64,000 bases of DNA from an uncultured Ruminiclostridium sp. (lineage in GTDB: Bacteria; Bacillota; Clostridia; Oscillospirales; Ruminococcaceae): contig CANRFO010000003.1 in NCBI GenBank assembly GCA_947629925.1, positions 62,001 to 126,000 of the forward strand, in the 5' to 3' direction. Positions 41,347 to 51,181 of this stretch are shown one piece after another (the first letter of the stretch is position 1; each line of letters opens with the position of its first letter). The notes beneath the pieces were generated by a model, which saw only the letters and a program-made list of their open reading frames with translations, did no database searches and was not told where the DNA came from. The position numbers and the translations under genes are program-made.

Positions 41347-42381
41347 TTACTCCTCAGAGGGTTCTTCCTCTCCGCCCTCTTCAGGCTCGGTCTCGTCAGT
41401 TCCTTCCTCAGAAACTTCGGGAGCTTCTGTTTCGTATATAGGGCGCTTTACGACGCGCTCGGGATTTGACAGCATGAGGATACATTTCTCCGAATCCGCA
41501 ACTTCTGTTTCTATAAGCATTTCGGCGTGTTCCAGTTTGTCCTCGAGCTGAGTTGACGCTCCAAGCTGCATCTCAATGCGGTCGTCATAAGTAATGATAA
41601 TGTTCAGCGTGTCGGTAAGGTCTATATATGCGGAAGCGTCAAGCCCGCAATTTTTCATTACCTCTATTATTTTAAGAGTAAGCTCTATACGCTTGTTCTC
41701 GTCATCTTCAAGCTGTACTCCCGCGACGGAATCCGACGGCGGAGTATATCCCTTTACAACAGGCGCGTCGGCTGGTTCGGAATCGGTTTCAAGAAGTCTG
41801 CCCTTCGGAGAAAGGAGATAGTATTTTCCTCTGCTCTCGAAAGAAGCCACCGCCTTTGCGGGTTCCACCGTTATAATGAGCTTGTTGGGAAATCCGCGGC
41901 TTATATCGGCGGAATCTATGTAGACAAGCTTTGTGAGGATATTTTCCTCCGCCGCGCCGATATTCGCCCTGAGCAGATTATCCCCCTCCTTTATGCCGCA
42001 AGCCTCGATCACCTGCTCGCTGCTGTACGAGGTCTCGCCCACTACCTCAAATTCGCTTATATTGAACAACACCGTTACCGACAGGACAGATACAACTGCA
42101 ACCGCGACTATCCCCGCAAGGACATAGTAAAGTATGAAGCTTCCGCGTCTGCGGGATCTTTTTTTGTTCGCTTTCTGCCTTTTCAGCTCCTCCTGCTCCC
42201 TGCTGCGGCGTATCGCGTTGCGTTTCAGGCGTTCGGGACTGACGGGAGGCGCTTCCCTTATGGGAGCCTTGCTTTTTTTCTTCTTTTTCTTTTTCACCTT
42301 TGAGCTTTTTGAATCGCGGTACTGCTGACGAAGCTGCTCCTCGCTCAGGCTCCTTCGGTTCTGCGGACGATATTCAGGCAT
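41347..42381 (-). CDS. ftsQ: cell division protein FtsQ/DivIB
   Basis: 344 residues. A long basic cytoplasmic N-terminus (to about residue 78, with KKKKKKKSK), one membrane helix (LYYVLAGIVAVAVVSVLSVT), then the POTRA domain (FNISEFEVVGETSYSSEQVI, GDNLLRAN, SRGFPNKLIITVEPAKAVAS) and the beta domain. The tail is very acidic (EAPEVSEEGTDETEPEEGGE). Part of the FtsQ-FtsL-FtsB-type divisome complex. Between murA and ftsZ, its usual place. Confidence 0.9.
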   Translation of the reverse strand: MPEYRPQNRRSLSEEQLRQQYRDSKSSKVKKKKKKKSKAPIREAPPVSPERLKRNAIRRSREQEELKRQKANKKRSRRRGSFILYYVLAGIVAVAVVSVLSVTVLFNISEFEVVGETSYSSEQVIEACGIKEGDNLLRANIGAAEENILTKLVYIDSADISRGFPNKLIITVEPAKAVASFESRGKYYLLSPKGRLLETDSEPADAPVVKGYTPPSDSVAGVQLEDDENKRIELTLKIIEVMKNCGLDASAYIDLTDTLNIIITYDDRIEMQLGASTQLEDKLEHAEMLIETEVADSEKCILMLSNPERVVKRPIYETEAPEVSEEGTDETEPEEGGEEEPSEE

Positions 42382-42446
42382 ATTTTCACCACTTTTCTGT
42401 TCCCCGTAATAAACGGTATTGTGACTTCATATATATTGAACGTAAG

Positions 42447-43712
42447 TTATTTTCTTGTTATATCGGCTCCCACGCTGCGCAGTACGCCTTCAATGTTCTC
42501 ATAGCCCCTGTCGATGTGGGAAAGTCCTGCTATTTTCGTTGTCCCTTCGGCGGCAAGCCCTGCCGTGACAAGCGCTGCTCCGCCTCTCAGGTCGGTAGCG
42601 ACCAGCTCAGCCCCTGAGAGAGACCTGACGCCTATTACCACCGCGACCTTTCCCTCCACGCTTATATGAGCGCCAAGCCTTACAAGCTCGGAAGCGTGCT
42701 TAAAGCGGTTCTCAAAAATATTTTCAACAAACACTGTCGTTCCTCCCGCCACTGCGGTGAGCGCCATCAAAGGCGGCTGTGCGTCAGTGGGAAAACCGGG
42801 GTGAACATTTGTCCGCACTGTTCCGGGGGACGTCAGGGGACGCCTTACGTTTATGAAAACGTTGCTTTTGCCGTAGGTATATATACTGCACCCCATGCGC
42901 TCAAGTACCGCAATAACAGGCCGCAGTCCGCTGTGGTCGGCGCCTGTCAGGATAAGCTCCCCTCCCGTTATCGCGCCGCAGCACAAATATGTCGCGGCGG
43001 CTATCCTGTCGGACATTATCCTGTGTTCGCAGGAGGAAAGTCTTTTTACTCCTTCGATGACGATAGTGCTTTCGCCTGCGCCGCTTATCTTTCCGCCGCA
43101 TTTGTTTATATACTCAGCAAGGTCAACTATCTCAGGCTCACGCGCCGCGTTGTGTATCTCGGTCGTTCCCTCTGCCAGCGACGCGGCAAGCATTATGTTT
43201 TCCGTTGCTCCCACCGAAGAGAACGAAAGCGTTATTCTGGCGCCGTTCAGCCCTTTCGGGGCGGTACATTCCAGATAGCCGTGACGTTCGTCTATCACTG
43301 CTCCCATTTCGCGGAGCGCAGCCAAGTGAAAATCTATCGGTCTCGGTCCCAGCTCACAGCCGCCCGGAAAAGACATTCTGCAGCGTCCGCAGCGGGTCAG
43401 GACCGACCCTAAAAAAATAATTGAGGAGCGCATCTCCCGCATGAGAGAAGCAGGTATGTCGGTGCAGCTTATTACCGAGGAATCAACAGTCACGGTATTT
43501 TGCTCCCGTTTGCACCTGCAGCCCAGACATTCAAGTATGCGGCAGGCTGAATCACAGTCGGAAAGATGCGGACAATTATGTAAGACCGATTCGCCGCTGC
43601 ACAGAACAGTAGCAGCCAGCAGCGGCAAGGCGCTGTTTTTCGCTCCCTGAATCGGTATCTCTCCTTCAAGCCTCTTTCCGCCGCCTATAACTATGCGCTG
43701 TTGCTCTGCCAT
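42447..43712 (-). CDS. murA: UDP-GlcNAc 1-carboxyvinyltransferase MurA
   Basis: 421 residues; start behind AAAGGGTGATTTTGA. It transfers enolpyruvate from PEP to UDP-GlcNAc, the first committed step of peptidoglycan synthesis. Visible marks are GGGKRLEGEIPIQGAKNSAL at the N-terminus, FPGGCELGPRPIDFH with the catalytic Cys of the fosfomycin-target loop, SSVGATENIMLAA, and HPGFPTDAQPPLMAL. It occupies the place that murB or murC has in other dcw clusters. Confidence 0.96.
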   Translation of the reverse strand: MAEQQRIVIGGGKRLEGEIPIQGAKNSALPLLAATVLCSGESVLHNCPHLSDCDSACRILECLGCRCKREQNTVTVDSSVISCTDIPASLMREMRSSIIFLGSVLTRCGRCRMSFPGGCELGPRPIDFHLAALREMGAVIDERHGYLECTAPKGLNGARITLSFSSVGATENIMLAASLAEGTTEIHNAAREPEIVDLAEYINKCGGKISGAGESTIVIEGVKRLSSCEHRIMSDRIAAATYLCCGAITGGELILTGADHSGLRPVIAVLERMGCSIYTYGKSNVFINVRRPLTSPGTVRTNVHPGFPTDAQPPLMALTAVAGGTTVFVENIFENRFKHASELVRLGAHISVEGKVAVVIGVRSLSGAELVATDLRGGAALVTAGLAAEGTTKIAGLSHIDRGYENIEGVLRSVGADITRK

Positions 43713-43782
43713 TCAAAATCACCCTTTCAAAGCAGTTTACCTTTTAATGTATGCTTTTGGGGTGATTTTGGTGTTTATCTGA

Positions 43783-44916
43783 TCACTTTACGGCTTTGTC
43801 CTCGCCTACAAGGTCGATGATCTCGCTTAAAATAACGTCGGCGGCATTTGCCTTTGACATCTTCCGCGCGTTTTCTCCCATTATCTCAAGGCGGGCAGGG
43901 TCGCTGAAAAGCTTTTCTACCGTTTCGATAAACCATGCTCCCGTAAGGTCGGCGTCTGCCTTCAGTATCGCCGCGTGAGCGTCCTCAAGGGTCTTTGCGT
44001 TGTAATACTGGTGATTTTCCGCAGCGTAAGGGTACGGAACAAGTATGCATGCTCTCCCGATCGCCATTATCTCGGTCAGCGTCATTGAGCCTGCGCGGGA
44101 AATAATAAGGTCGGCAGCGCACATACAGGTATACATATTGTCGATGTATTCCTTCAGCATAAGACGGTCTGAGCCTCTGTCCACTCCGCTTTCGTCAAGG
44201 AGCTTTAAAAAAGTTTCGTGACCGTTTCCGCCGTAGGAGTGAATGTGATTTATACCGCCGCGCTTCTGCTCCCAGCGGATAAGCTCCGCTACCGCGTTGT
44301 TTATCTTGACTGCTCCGAGGCTTCCGCCGAGGGACAGTATGGTGAAGCCTTCGGGAAGCCCCAGACGTTCTCTTGCCGCCTGTTTTTCCTCTATGGGGAC
44401 GTTGTTGCGCAGGGGATTTCCCGTAACGACGCAGTTTTCAGTACGTTTAAGGTGATTTTTGCAGTCCTCGGAAAACAGGAATACCTTATCCGCTTTGTGA
44501 GCGACAAGGCGGGTGGCAACGCCGGGGAAGGAGTTGCTTTCATGAGTCACTGTCTTTATACCAAGCTTTGAAGCCGCGCGAAGCGTTGCGGCGCAGACAT
44601 ATCCGCCTGTTCCTATGCAGACGTCGGGGGCGAATTTACGCACGATCTTTTCCGCTTTGGAAAAGGCGGCGGCATACTGGTAAACGGCTTTTACGTTATG
44701 CTTTACCCCTGAGAGGGAAAAACCGCGCTGTATGCCCGACATACTTATTCCCGTAAAATCATAGCCTGCTTTTTTTACGAGCCGAGCTTCCATGCCCGTA
44801 GGCGTTCCGACAAAAAGTATCTTGCTTTCGGGCAGGACATTCATTATCTTATCGGCTATGGCAAGAGCAGGATTGATATGGCCTGCTGTTCCGCCCGCCG
44901 CAATAAGGACTCTCAT
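43783..44916 (-). CDS. murG: lipid II synthase MurG
   Basis: 377 residues. GT-B fold with AAGGTAGHINPALAIAD at the N-terminus (glycine-rich loop 1), FVGTPTGMEARLV, GTGGYVC, HESNSFPG, SLGGSLGAVKINNAV (loop 3), and ISRAGSMTLTEIMAIGRACI for UDP-GlcNAc binding. It adds GlcNAc to lipid I at the inner membrane face. Start behind AAAGGAAAGAAAAAA, 18 bp after the ftsW stop. Confidence 0.96.
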   Translation of the reverse strand: MRVLIAAGGTAGHINPALAIADKIMNVLPESKILFVGTPTGMEARLVKKAGYDFTGISMSGIQRGFSLSGVKHNVKAVYQYAAAFSKAEKIVRKFAPDVCIGTGGYVCAATLRAASKLGIKTVTHESNSFPGVATRLVAHKADKVFLFSEDCKNHLKRTENCVVTGNPLRNNVPIEEKQAARERLGLPEGFTILSLGGSLGAVKINNAVAELIRWEQKRGGINHIHSYGGNGHETFLKLLDESGVDRGSDRLMLKEYIDNMYTCMCAADLIISRAGSMTLTEIMAIGRACILVPYPYAAENHQYYNAKTLEDAHAAILKADADLTGAWFIETVEKLFSDPARLEIMGENARKMSKANAADVILSEIIDLVGEDKAVK

Positions 44917-44934
44917 TTTTTTCTTCCTTTCCTT

Positions 44935-46155
44935 TTAATCAAGCGCCGCCTTGCGGGATACGCTGAGCAGTATCCCCATTTCTGCAAGCTGCATTATAAG
45001 AGCGGTGCCGCCGTAGCTGAAGAAGGGGAGAGAGATACCCGTATTCGGTACGGAGTTGGTAACGACGGCGATATTAAGCAGCGCCTGTAATCCTATCTGA
45101 AACGTTATTCCGAACGCCAGCATCATTCCGAATTTGTCCCTTGCTCTGGAGCATATGTAAAAGCCGCGCAGCACGAAGATGATAAAAAGCAGTATAACAA
45201 GCGCAGCGCCAACAAAGCCAAGCTCCTCGCAAATTATGGAAAAAACGAAGTCGTTTCTTGTCATGGGGAGATAGTCGTATTTTTGTCTTGAGTTTCCGAA
45301 GCCTAAACCGAACATGCCTCCGCTGCCGATGGTTATAAGGGACTGATATGTCTGGAAGGTATTATCTTCTATATCCGACTCAGGATCTACCCAGCTTTCC
45401 CAACGGGCAGTAAAATAATCATATCCCAGCGCGTTCAGCACAAGTATCGCTATGACAAGCAAAACCAAAAGCAACGCTATCATAAGCAGAAGATACTTTA
45501 TATTTACGCCTGAAACGAACATCATTGAAAAACCGATAGCAAAAACTATTATGGTAGCGGAAAGGTGAGGCTGCATCATCAGCAGACCGCACGCCGCCGC
45601 AAGGATAAACGCAAGAGGCAGAAAGCCCTTTTTGAACTCGCGGATACGCTCGTAATACTTTTCCACATAATAAGCAAAGAAAATGATTATAGCAAGCTTC
45701 ATTATTTCCGATGGCTGGAATGAAAACTCGCCTATCTGAAGCCAGCGCTCGGAACCGTACTGGGTGCGCCCTACCAGCTTTACCGCCAGCATAAGACCGA
45801 TAGAAGCGATCCCCATGCCGTAGACCATGATCTTGGTCTGGAAAATGTGATAATCTATCGTGGAAAGAAGAAGCATTATAACAAGCCCTGCTGCCGCAAA
45901 CAGCGCCTGACGCTTCAGGTAATAAAGGCTGTCGCCGAACGTGGTATAGGCGTTGGCGTAGCTTGCCGAAAACATCATGATTATTCCGAATGCAAGCAGG
46001 ATTATCACGATAGTAAAAAGAGGATAGTCAAAGCCGCTTCTGAACCATTTCTTTTTCACGGGAGCCGCTGTCGTTTCGCCCTGCGCCGAGGGAACGGCGT
46101 TGTTTTTCGGGCGCAGCTTTATGGCAGAGCCGCTTTTTTTACTTTTTTGCGCCAT
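44935..46155 (-). CDS. ftsW: FtsW/SpoVE-type SEDS glycosyltransferase
   Basis: 406 residues with a basic, low-complexity cytoplasmic N-terminus (to ~35) and ten membrane helices. SEDS marks: QIGEFSFQPSEIMKLAII, LMMQPHLSATIIVFAIG, ARWESWVDPESD, and the C-terminal NTGISLPFFSYGGTALIMQL. It polymerises lipid II with the partner class-B PBP encoded in the same cluster. FtsW versus SpoVE cannot be told from sequence alone. Start behind AAGGAGGAG, 12 bp after the mraY stop. Confidence 0.93.
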   Translation of the reverse strand: MAQKSKKSGSAIKLRPKNNAVPSAQGETTAAPVKKKWFRSGFDYPLFTIVIILLAFGIIMMFSASYANAYTTFGDSLYYLKRQALFAAAGLVIMLLLSTIDYHIFQTKIMVYGMGIASIGLMLAVKLVGRTQYGSERWLQIGEFSFQPSEIMKLAIIIFFAYYVEKYYERIREFKKGFLPLAFILAAACGLLMMQPHLSATIIVFAIGFSMMFVSGVNIKYLLLMIALLLVLLVIAILVLNALGYDYFTARWESWVDPESDIEDNTFQTYQSLITIGSGGMFGLGFGNSRQKYDYLPMTRNDFVFSIICEELGFVGAALVILLFIIFVLRGFYICSRARDKFGMMLAFGITFQIGLQALLNIAVVTNSVPNTGISLPFFSYGGTALIMQLAEMGILLSVSRKAALD

Positions 46156-46167
46156 TTAAACTCCTCC

Positions 46168-47190
46168 TTACATCAAGATACCTGCGGAAAGCAGTATCGC
46201 TGCCGTTCCTGCCAACATCGCCAGCAGCGAGAACACAACGTCTATCTTTACCTCTTTCCAGCCGCGAAGCTCAAAGCTGTGATGGATAGGCGTCATTTTA
46301 AAAAGACGTTTGCCGTGGGTTATCTTGAAATATGTGGTCTGAATAAGCACCGTAAGGGCTTCCCAGATATAAACCGCCGCCGCGAAGATCATCAGCACTT
46401 CGCAGCCTGAGCCTACGCCCAGCGCGGTCACAAGTCCGCCGAGAAACATCGAGCCTGTGTCGCCCATAAACACCTTTGCAGGCGGAAAGTTCCAGAGCAG
46501 AAAACCAAGGCAGCCGCCCGCCGCCGCGACCGAAAGCACGGTCATTCCGAAAAGCCTTATGTTGGCGGTTATGACCGCGAAAACTATGAAATAGATAAAG
46601 GAAACGCTGCTGCACAGTCCGTCTATCCCGTCGGTAAGATTTACGGCATTCACAAGATACAGTATCACAAGACCCATGAGAATATAGTAGAAGAATGAAA
46701 GGTCAAGCTGCCCGATAAAAGGTATCCTGATGACGGTAGAGGTGTCCCCGCTGAGTACGCGGGAGGTAAAGTATGCGGCGATTATAAGGACCTGAAGGAT
46801 TATCTTCTGGATCGCGGTAAGACCTTCGTTGCGCTTTTTGCGTACTTTTATATAATCGTCGACAAATCCCACGAAGCCGAAGCACAGCGCCATTATAAGA
46901 GCGGAAATACCTTTTACAGCGTCAGCCGCGCCAAGCGTGTCAAAGGCGATAAGCCCGTTCAGGTGCAGCATAATGTAGCCCGCAATAAAAGCGACCGTTA
47001 TGCCGATGTAGAACATAAGCCCGCCCATGGTGGGGGTCCCCTCTTTTTTCTCCTTGTGCCATTTCGGACCTATATCCAGTATCGTCTGCCCGTATTTCAG
47101 CCTTTTAAGCGCAGGCACGAGCCAGCAGCCCATGCAGGCGGTGATCCCCGCGGCTATAACCGCCACGGTAAGCGTTATCCATAAACTCAT
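46168..47190 (-). CDS. mraY: phospho-MurNAc-pentapeptide transferase MraY
   Basis: 340 residues from the ATG at 47190, which has AAGGAATATT at good distance. A TTG two codons earlier is too close to the site. About ten membrane helices; PTMGGLMF, FVDDYIKVRKKRNEGL (Mg-binding Asp pair), NAVNLTDGIDGL, VFMGDTGSMFLGG and MTPIHHSFELRGWKE are all present. It makes lipid I from UDP-MurNAc-pentapeptide and undecaprenyl phosphate. Confidence 0.96.
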   Translation of the reverse strand: MSLWITLTVAVIAAGITACMGCWLVPALKRLKYGQTILDIGPKWHKEKKEGTPTMGGLMFYIGITVAFIAGYIMLHLNGLIAFDTLGAADAVKGISALIMALCFGFVGFVDDYIKVRKKRNEGLTAIQKIILQVLIIAAYFTSRVLSGDTSTVIRIPFIGQLDLSFFYYILMGLVILYLVNAVNLTDGIDGLCSSVSFIYFIVFAVITANIRLFGMTVLSVAAAGGCLGFLLWNFPPAKVFMGDTGSMFLGGLVTALGVGSGCEVLMIFAAAVYIWEALTVLIQTTYFKITHGKRLFKMTPIHHSFELRGWKEVKIDVVFSLLAMLAGTAAILLSAGILM

Positions 47191-47225
47191 GTGCAATATT
47201 CCTTGTAAAAATTATCAGAGGTTCT

Positions 47226-48668
47226 TTATGTCCTTTCGGACATTATTTCCGCCACTATCTCGTGTTCGTCGAAATGCTGATAGTCGTCGCCGTAGACCTG
47301 ATGATCCTCGTGGCCTTTTCCGCAGAGTAGAACAACGTCGTCCTTTTCCGCAAGAGAAAGGGCAAGCTCTATCGCTTCCCGCCTGTTTTCCACCGAGTCG
47401 TAGCGTATCATGGTCTTGTCAAGACCTTTTTCCACCTGTTCCATTATCTTGTACGGGTCTTCAAAACGGGGATTGTCGCTGGTGAGTATGGCTCTGTCAG
47501 CGTTTTTCCCTACGATGAGCCCCATATCTGGGCGTTTGTCCGCGTCACGCTCTCCCGCCGCTCCGAAAAGGCAGATTATTTTGCCTTTGGCAAAGCCTTT
47601 TACAGAGGTGAGTATCTTTTCAAGGGCGTCAGGGGTATGAGCATAATCACAGATAACGGTAAAATCGCCGTCATATATCACCTCGCAGCGCCCTTTTACG
47701 CCTTTGAAGCGCAGGAGCGAAGCGATGCAGTCGTTTATTTTTATTCCCGTTTCGGCGCAGGCAGCCGCAGAAGCTATCGAATTTGCAACGTTGAACCTGC
47801 CCGGCATTGAAAATCTGACGGGAAAGGATTTTTCGTCCGCCGCGCTGCTGAACCAGTAGCTTACGGAAGCCGCGTCGCATTTTATGTTTACGCTGTAATA
47901 ATCCGCCGCGTCGTTGATACTGTAAGATCTTTTCGGAATGTCAAGCTCGTCGTACAGCCTTTTTCCGTATTTGTCGTCGGTACATACAAGAGCCTTTTTA
48001 CAGCTTTCAAAAAGCAGTTTTTTCGCCTTGTAATAATTTTCCATGGTGCCGTGAACGTCAAGGTGATCCTGAGTAAGATTTGTAAATATACCCACCTCAA
48101 ACTCTATACCGTAAAGGCGGCTTTGGGAAAGCGCCTGTGACGAAGCCTCAAGCACGCAATATTCCGCTCTGTTTTGAACTGCTTCGGCAAAATACCCGAA
48201 AAGTACCATAGGCGTGGGCGTGGTGGGTATAGCGCCGTCAGGCTCGTATATCTTCCCGCACACGTCGTTTCCCGTAGTGCCGAAGCAGGCGCATTTCTTT
48301 CCGTTGTCCTGAAGTATGAACTGTATAACGTGCGCTGTCGTCGTCTTTCCGTTGGTGCCTGTAACCGCTATTATCTTCAGCTTTTTCTGCGGCTCGCCGT
48401 AATATCTTGCCGCAAGGAGAGCGTAATATTTTCTTGTATCGGGGACGATTATCTGCTTTTCAAGCCCGATGTCCTTCTGCACAACTACCGCTGCCGCGCC
48501 TTTTTCAAGCATTTCAGCCGCGGCGGAATGACCGTCGAAGCTGTTCCCTTTTATGCAAACGAAAACGTCGCCCGCCTGAAGCTGCCTTGTGTCATCGGTA
48601 ACGGAACGTATCCCGCAGTCGGGAACGCCCTGCTTTTCAGCTTCAGGGCATATATCATAAAGCTGCAT
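47226..48668 (-). CDS. murE: UDP-MurNAc-tripeptide synthetase MurE (meso-DAP type)
   Basis: 480 residues; start behind GAAAGGAG. N-terminal domain with DTRQLQAGDVFVCIKG, P-loop AVTGTNGKTTTAHVIQFIL (about residue 108), FTNLTQDHLDVHGTMENYYK with the carbamylated Lys, and C-terminal DYAHTPDALEKIL, TSDNPRFEDP and GKGHEDHQVYGD. The DNPR box is the recognised determinant for meso-diaminopimelate. No murF or murD follows, unlike most dcw clusters. Confidence 0.95.
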   Translation of the reverse strand: MQLYDICPEAEKQGVPDCGIRSVTDDTRQLQAGDVFVCIKGNSFDGHSAAAEMLEKGAAAVVVQKDIGLEKQIIVPDTRKYYALLAARYYGEPQKKLKIIAVTGTNGKTTTAHVIQFILQDNGKKCACFGTTGNDVCGKIYEPDGAIPTTPTPMVLFGYFAEAVQNRAEYCVLEASSQALSQSRLYGIEFEVGIFTNLTQDHLDVHGTMENYYKAKKLLFESCKKALVCTDDKYGKRLYDELDIPKRSYSINDAADYYSVNIKCDAASVSYWFSSAADEKSFPVRFSMPGRFNVANSIASAAACAETGIKINDCIASLLRFKGVKGRCEVIYDGDFTVICDYAHTPDALEKILTSVKGFAKGKIICLFGAAGERDADKRPDMGLIVGKNADRAILTSDNPRFEDPYKIMEQVEKGLDKTMIRYDSVENRREAIELALSLAEKDDVVLLCGKGHEDHQVYGDDYQHFDEHEIVAEIMSERT

Positions 48669-48718
48669 GGCTTTTCTCCTTTCATTAAGCGGCGTTTTTG
48701 TCCTAAGTTATGACTTAC

Positions 48719-48743
48719 GGGCGGAGAGATAGGCTCCCCGCCC
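48719..48743 (-). promoter_or_regulatory. GC-rich hairpin between pbp and murE
   Basis: GGGCGG...CCCCGCCC inverted repeat in the 99-bp gap after the PBP gene; no T-run on the transcribed side, so a processing or stabilising hairpin fits better than a terminator. Confidence 0.35.
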
Positions 48744-48767
48744 TGTAAAATGTCGAAATATAGTCTA

Positions 48768-51050
48768 TCAGCCTGTTTCGTTGTTTACAATAAACGTTAC
48801 TTCAACTATCGAGCCTTTGTTTACCGTGGTCCCTTCGCTTACGGACTGCATTGAGGCTTTTGCGTCGCTGTTTGCTACTGCGCCGCCCGAAAGGCGTATG
48901 TTGAGCCCCGCTCCCGTAATAGCGGCGTTTGCCTGCTCAACTGTCATTCCTATTACGTTGGGAACGACGGTGGTGAGCTTGTTGCTGTCGTCGTCCATAT
49001 ATACGATAACGGTTCCGTCCTTGGGTATCGTATAGCCTGCGCCGGGAACGGTGTTCACTACTGTTCCGTTTTCGTTGCCAACTATCTCGTATTTTAATCC
49101 GTAGGTGTTAAGTGTGGTTATCGCGGAAAGGCTGGTTCCTCCTATAACGTAAGGCACTGTCGTATCCTGCTGTGCAAGCTCTTCGGCGGTATACTGTGCG
49201 TAGATACCCATATATTCAAGGCACTCGCTGAATACTGCCGAAATAACGGGCGCAGCTACCGCGCTTCCGTATATCTGACCGTTATACGGTTCATCTACCA
49301 TTACCAGCATGATTATCTCAGGGTCGTCCGCAGGTGTAAAGCAGCACATACTTCCCACATAGCGCATATTCGCCGAGTTATATTCGTCCAGTTTTTCAGA
49401 TGTTCCGCTCTTTCCGCCTATTCTGTAACCCGCCATGTATGCGTTTCCGCCGCCGTTGCTTTCAACGACATTTTCAAGGAGCATGCGCATGGTGGCGCTT
49501 GTTTCCTCGCTCACTACCTGGCGCTTTACCTCGGTGCTGTTGGTCATTATCACGTTTCCTGTCTCGTCAACGATCTTATCCACGACGTGAGGCGTTACAA
49601 GATAGCCTCCGTTCACCGCCGCAGCGTAAGCCGTGATCATGTGAAGGGGAGTTATTTTGTTCGTCTGACCGAAAGCGGAGCTTGCAAGCTCAACGGGACC
49701 CATATTGTCACGGGAAACGTAAAGCGGCGTGGCTTCTCCGGGAAGATCTATTCCCGTTTTTTCCGTAAGTCCGAAGGCTTCAAAGTATCTGCAAAAATTA
49801 TCTGCTCCCAGAAGATTCCCTATTGCTATAAACGAAGGGTTGCAGGAATTTATCAGCGCATCCTGAAGGGTCATCGTTCCGTGTCCCCATGAACGCCAGC
49901 AGTGGATATTTGTTCCCGCTACCGTAGCTATGCCGCTGCATGTGGCAACTACAGTATCGGGTGCTACCACTTCTTCCTCCACCGCAGAGGCCGCTGTGAC
50001 TACTTTGAATACCGAACCGGGTATGTAAAGCTCGGAAATTGCTTTGTTGTTCCACTGTGTCTCTCTGTAAACGGCTTCCCTGTCTGCCAAAAGCTCTTCT
50101 ATCTCTTCTTCGGTATGTCCGCCCTCTTCAGTAAGAGACTCTTTGTATTGGTCGAGGCGGGTCTGAAAATAATCGCTCAGCTTAGCAGGCTCGTTAAGGT
50201 CAAAGCCCGGAGCGGTCGCCATCGCCAGAACAGCTCCTGTGTTCACGTTCATTATTATGCCGCATGCGCGGTTCTGAACGTTCTGCTGCGTCAGCACGTT
50301 TTCCAGATTTTTTTCAAGATAATGCTGAAGCACTACGTCAAGCGTAAGGTAAACGCTGTCGCCGTCCTGCGCTTCGTATCTTGTTTCGTACTGATACGGC
50401 ATCGCGCTTCCTCCCGCGTCGCGGGCGGTAACTACCTTTCCGTCAATGCCGCGGAGATATTCGTCATAATACGCCTCAACGCCGTAAACGCCGTCTCCGT
50501 CGTAATTTGTAAAGCCTATCACCGACGCGGCAAGGGTATTGTTGGGATAATCGCGCTTGGTGTTCGGCTCGGTGTAAACGCTGTAACGGGCAAGCTCGTT
50601 ATCTATCCTGAACTGAGTTATCGCGTCGGCGGTTTCCTTGTCTACCTTTCTTTTTACAACGTAATAGCGAAGGTCGGTATCCGCGCACGCCTTTATAAGC
50701 TTGTCGTAATCGACCATGCATATGTTGGACAGCTTGCGGCAAATAAGCTCAAGCGAGTCCTCGTTGTACTGCTTTATGTCGTGAGGATTTATGATGACGT
50801 CCCAGACGGTAGAGCTTTGCGCAAGGATCTTTCCCGTGGAATCGTATATAGTGCCGCGGTTGGCGTTGATAACAAAGCTGTCGAGCTGCTGGCTGTTCGC
50901 CTTGGAGCGGTAGTATTCGGATTTTATAACGGAAACGTTAAAAAGGTTTATGCATATGTATGCCGCAAATATAAGCACTACCGCAAGAACACCGATGTAA
51001 ATGCGGCGGCTCATTTTCTTTGTCGGAACGTCAGCCATTTTCTCAGCCAT
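48768..51050 (-). CDS. class B penicillin-binding protein with two PASTA domains (SpoVD/PBP2B type)
   Basis: 760 residues. One N-terminal membrane helix (about 16-38: IYIGVLAVVLIFAAYICINL), the dimerisation domain with NRGTIYDSTGKILAQSSTVW, and the transpeptidase domain with nucleophile motif PGSVFK (about 350), SSAFGQ...N, and KSGTSEK (about 575). Two C-terminal PASTA domains (TVPYVIGGTSLSAITTLNTY; VVPNVIGMTVEQANAAITGA). It crosslinks septal or spore peptidoglycan with FtsW. The start at 51050 has only a weak ribosome site; ATG four codons later is an alternative. Confidence 0.93.
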   Translation of the reverse strand: MAEKMADVPTKKMSRRIYIGVLAVVLIFAAYICINLFNVSVIKSEYYRSKANSQQLDSFVINANRGTIYDSTGKILAQSSTVWDVIINPHDIKQYNEDSLELICRKLSNICMVDYDKLIKACADTDLRYYVVKRKVDKETADAITQFRIDNELARYSVYTEPNTKRDYPNNTLAASVIGFTNYDGDGVYGVEAYYDEYLRGIDGKVVTARDAGGSAMPYQYETRYEAQDGDSVYLTLDVVLQHYLEKNLENVLTQQNVQNRACGIIMNVNTGAVLAMATAPGFDLNEPAKLSDYFQTRLDQYKESLTEEGGHTEEEIEELLADREAVYRETQWNNKAISELYIPGSVFKVVTAASAVEEEVVAPDTVVATCSGIATVAGTNIHCWRSWGHGTMTLQDALINSCNPSFIAIGNLLGADNFCRYFEAFGLTEKTGIDLPGEATPLYVSRDNMGPVELASSAFGQTNKITPLHMITAYAAAVNGGYLVTPHVVDKIVDETGNVIMTNSTEVKRQVVSEETSATMRMLLENVVESNGGGNAYMAGYRIGGKSGTSEKLDEYNSANMRYVGSMCCFTPADDPEIIMLVMVDEPYNGQIYGSAVAAPVISAVFSECLEYMGIYAQYTAEELAQQDTTVPYVIGGTSLSAITTLNTYGLKYEIVGNENGTVVNTVPGAGYTIPKDGTVIVYMDDDSNKLTTVVPNVIGMTVEQANAAITGAGLNIRLSGGAVANSDAKASMQSVSEGTTVNKGSIVEVTFIVNNETG

Positions 51051-51181
51051 CAGCTTCGGACCTGTTTATTCCGCAGCTTTTCCTTTCCTCAGATTTTGCA
51101 AATGTACTCTTTAAACCGACTGAAACCGATGTCGGAGCATGACCCCGACCCGGTTTCTTGTCCTGATGATATTATATTGTC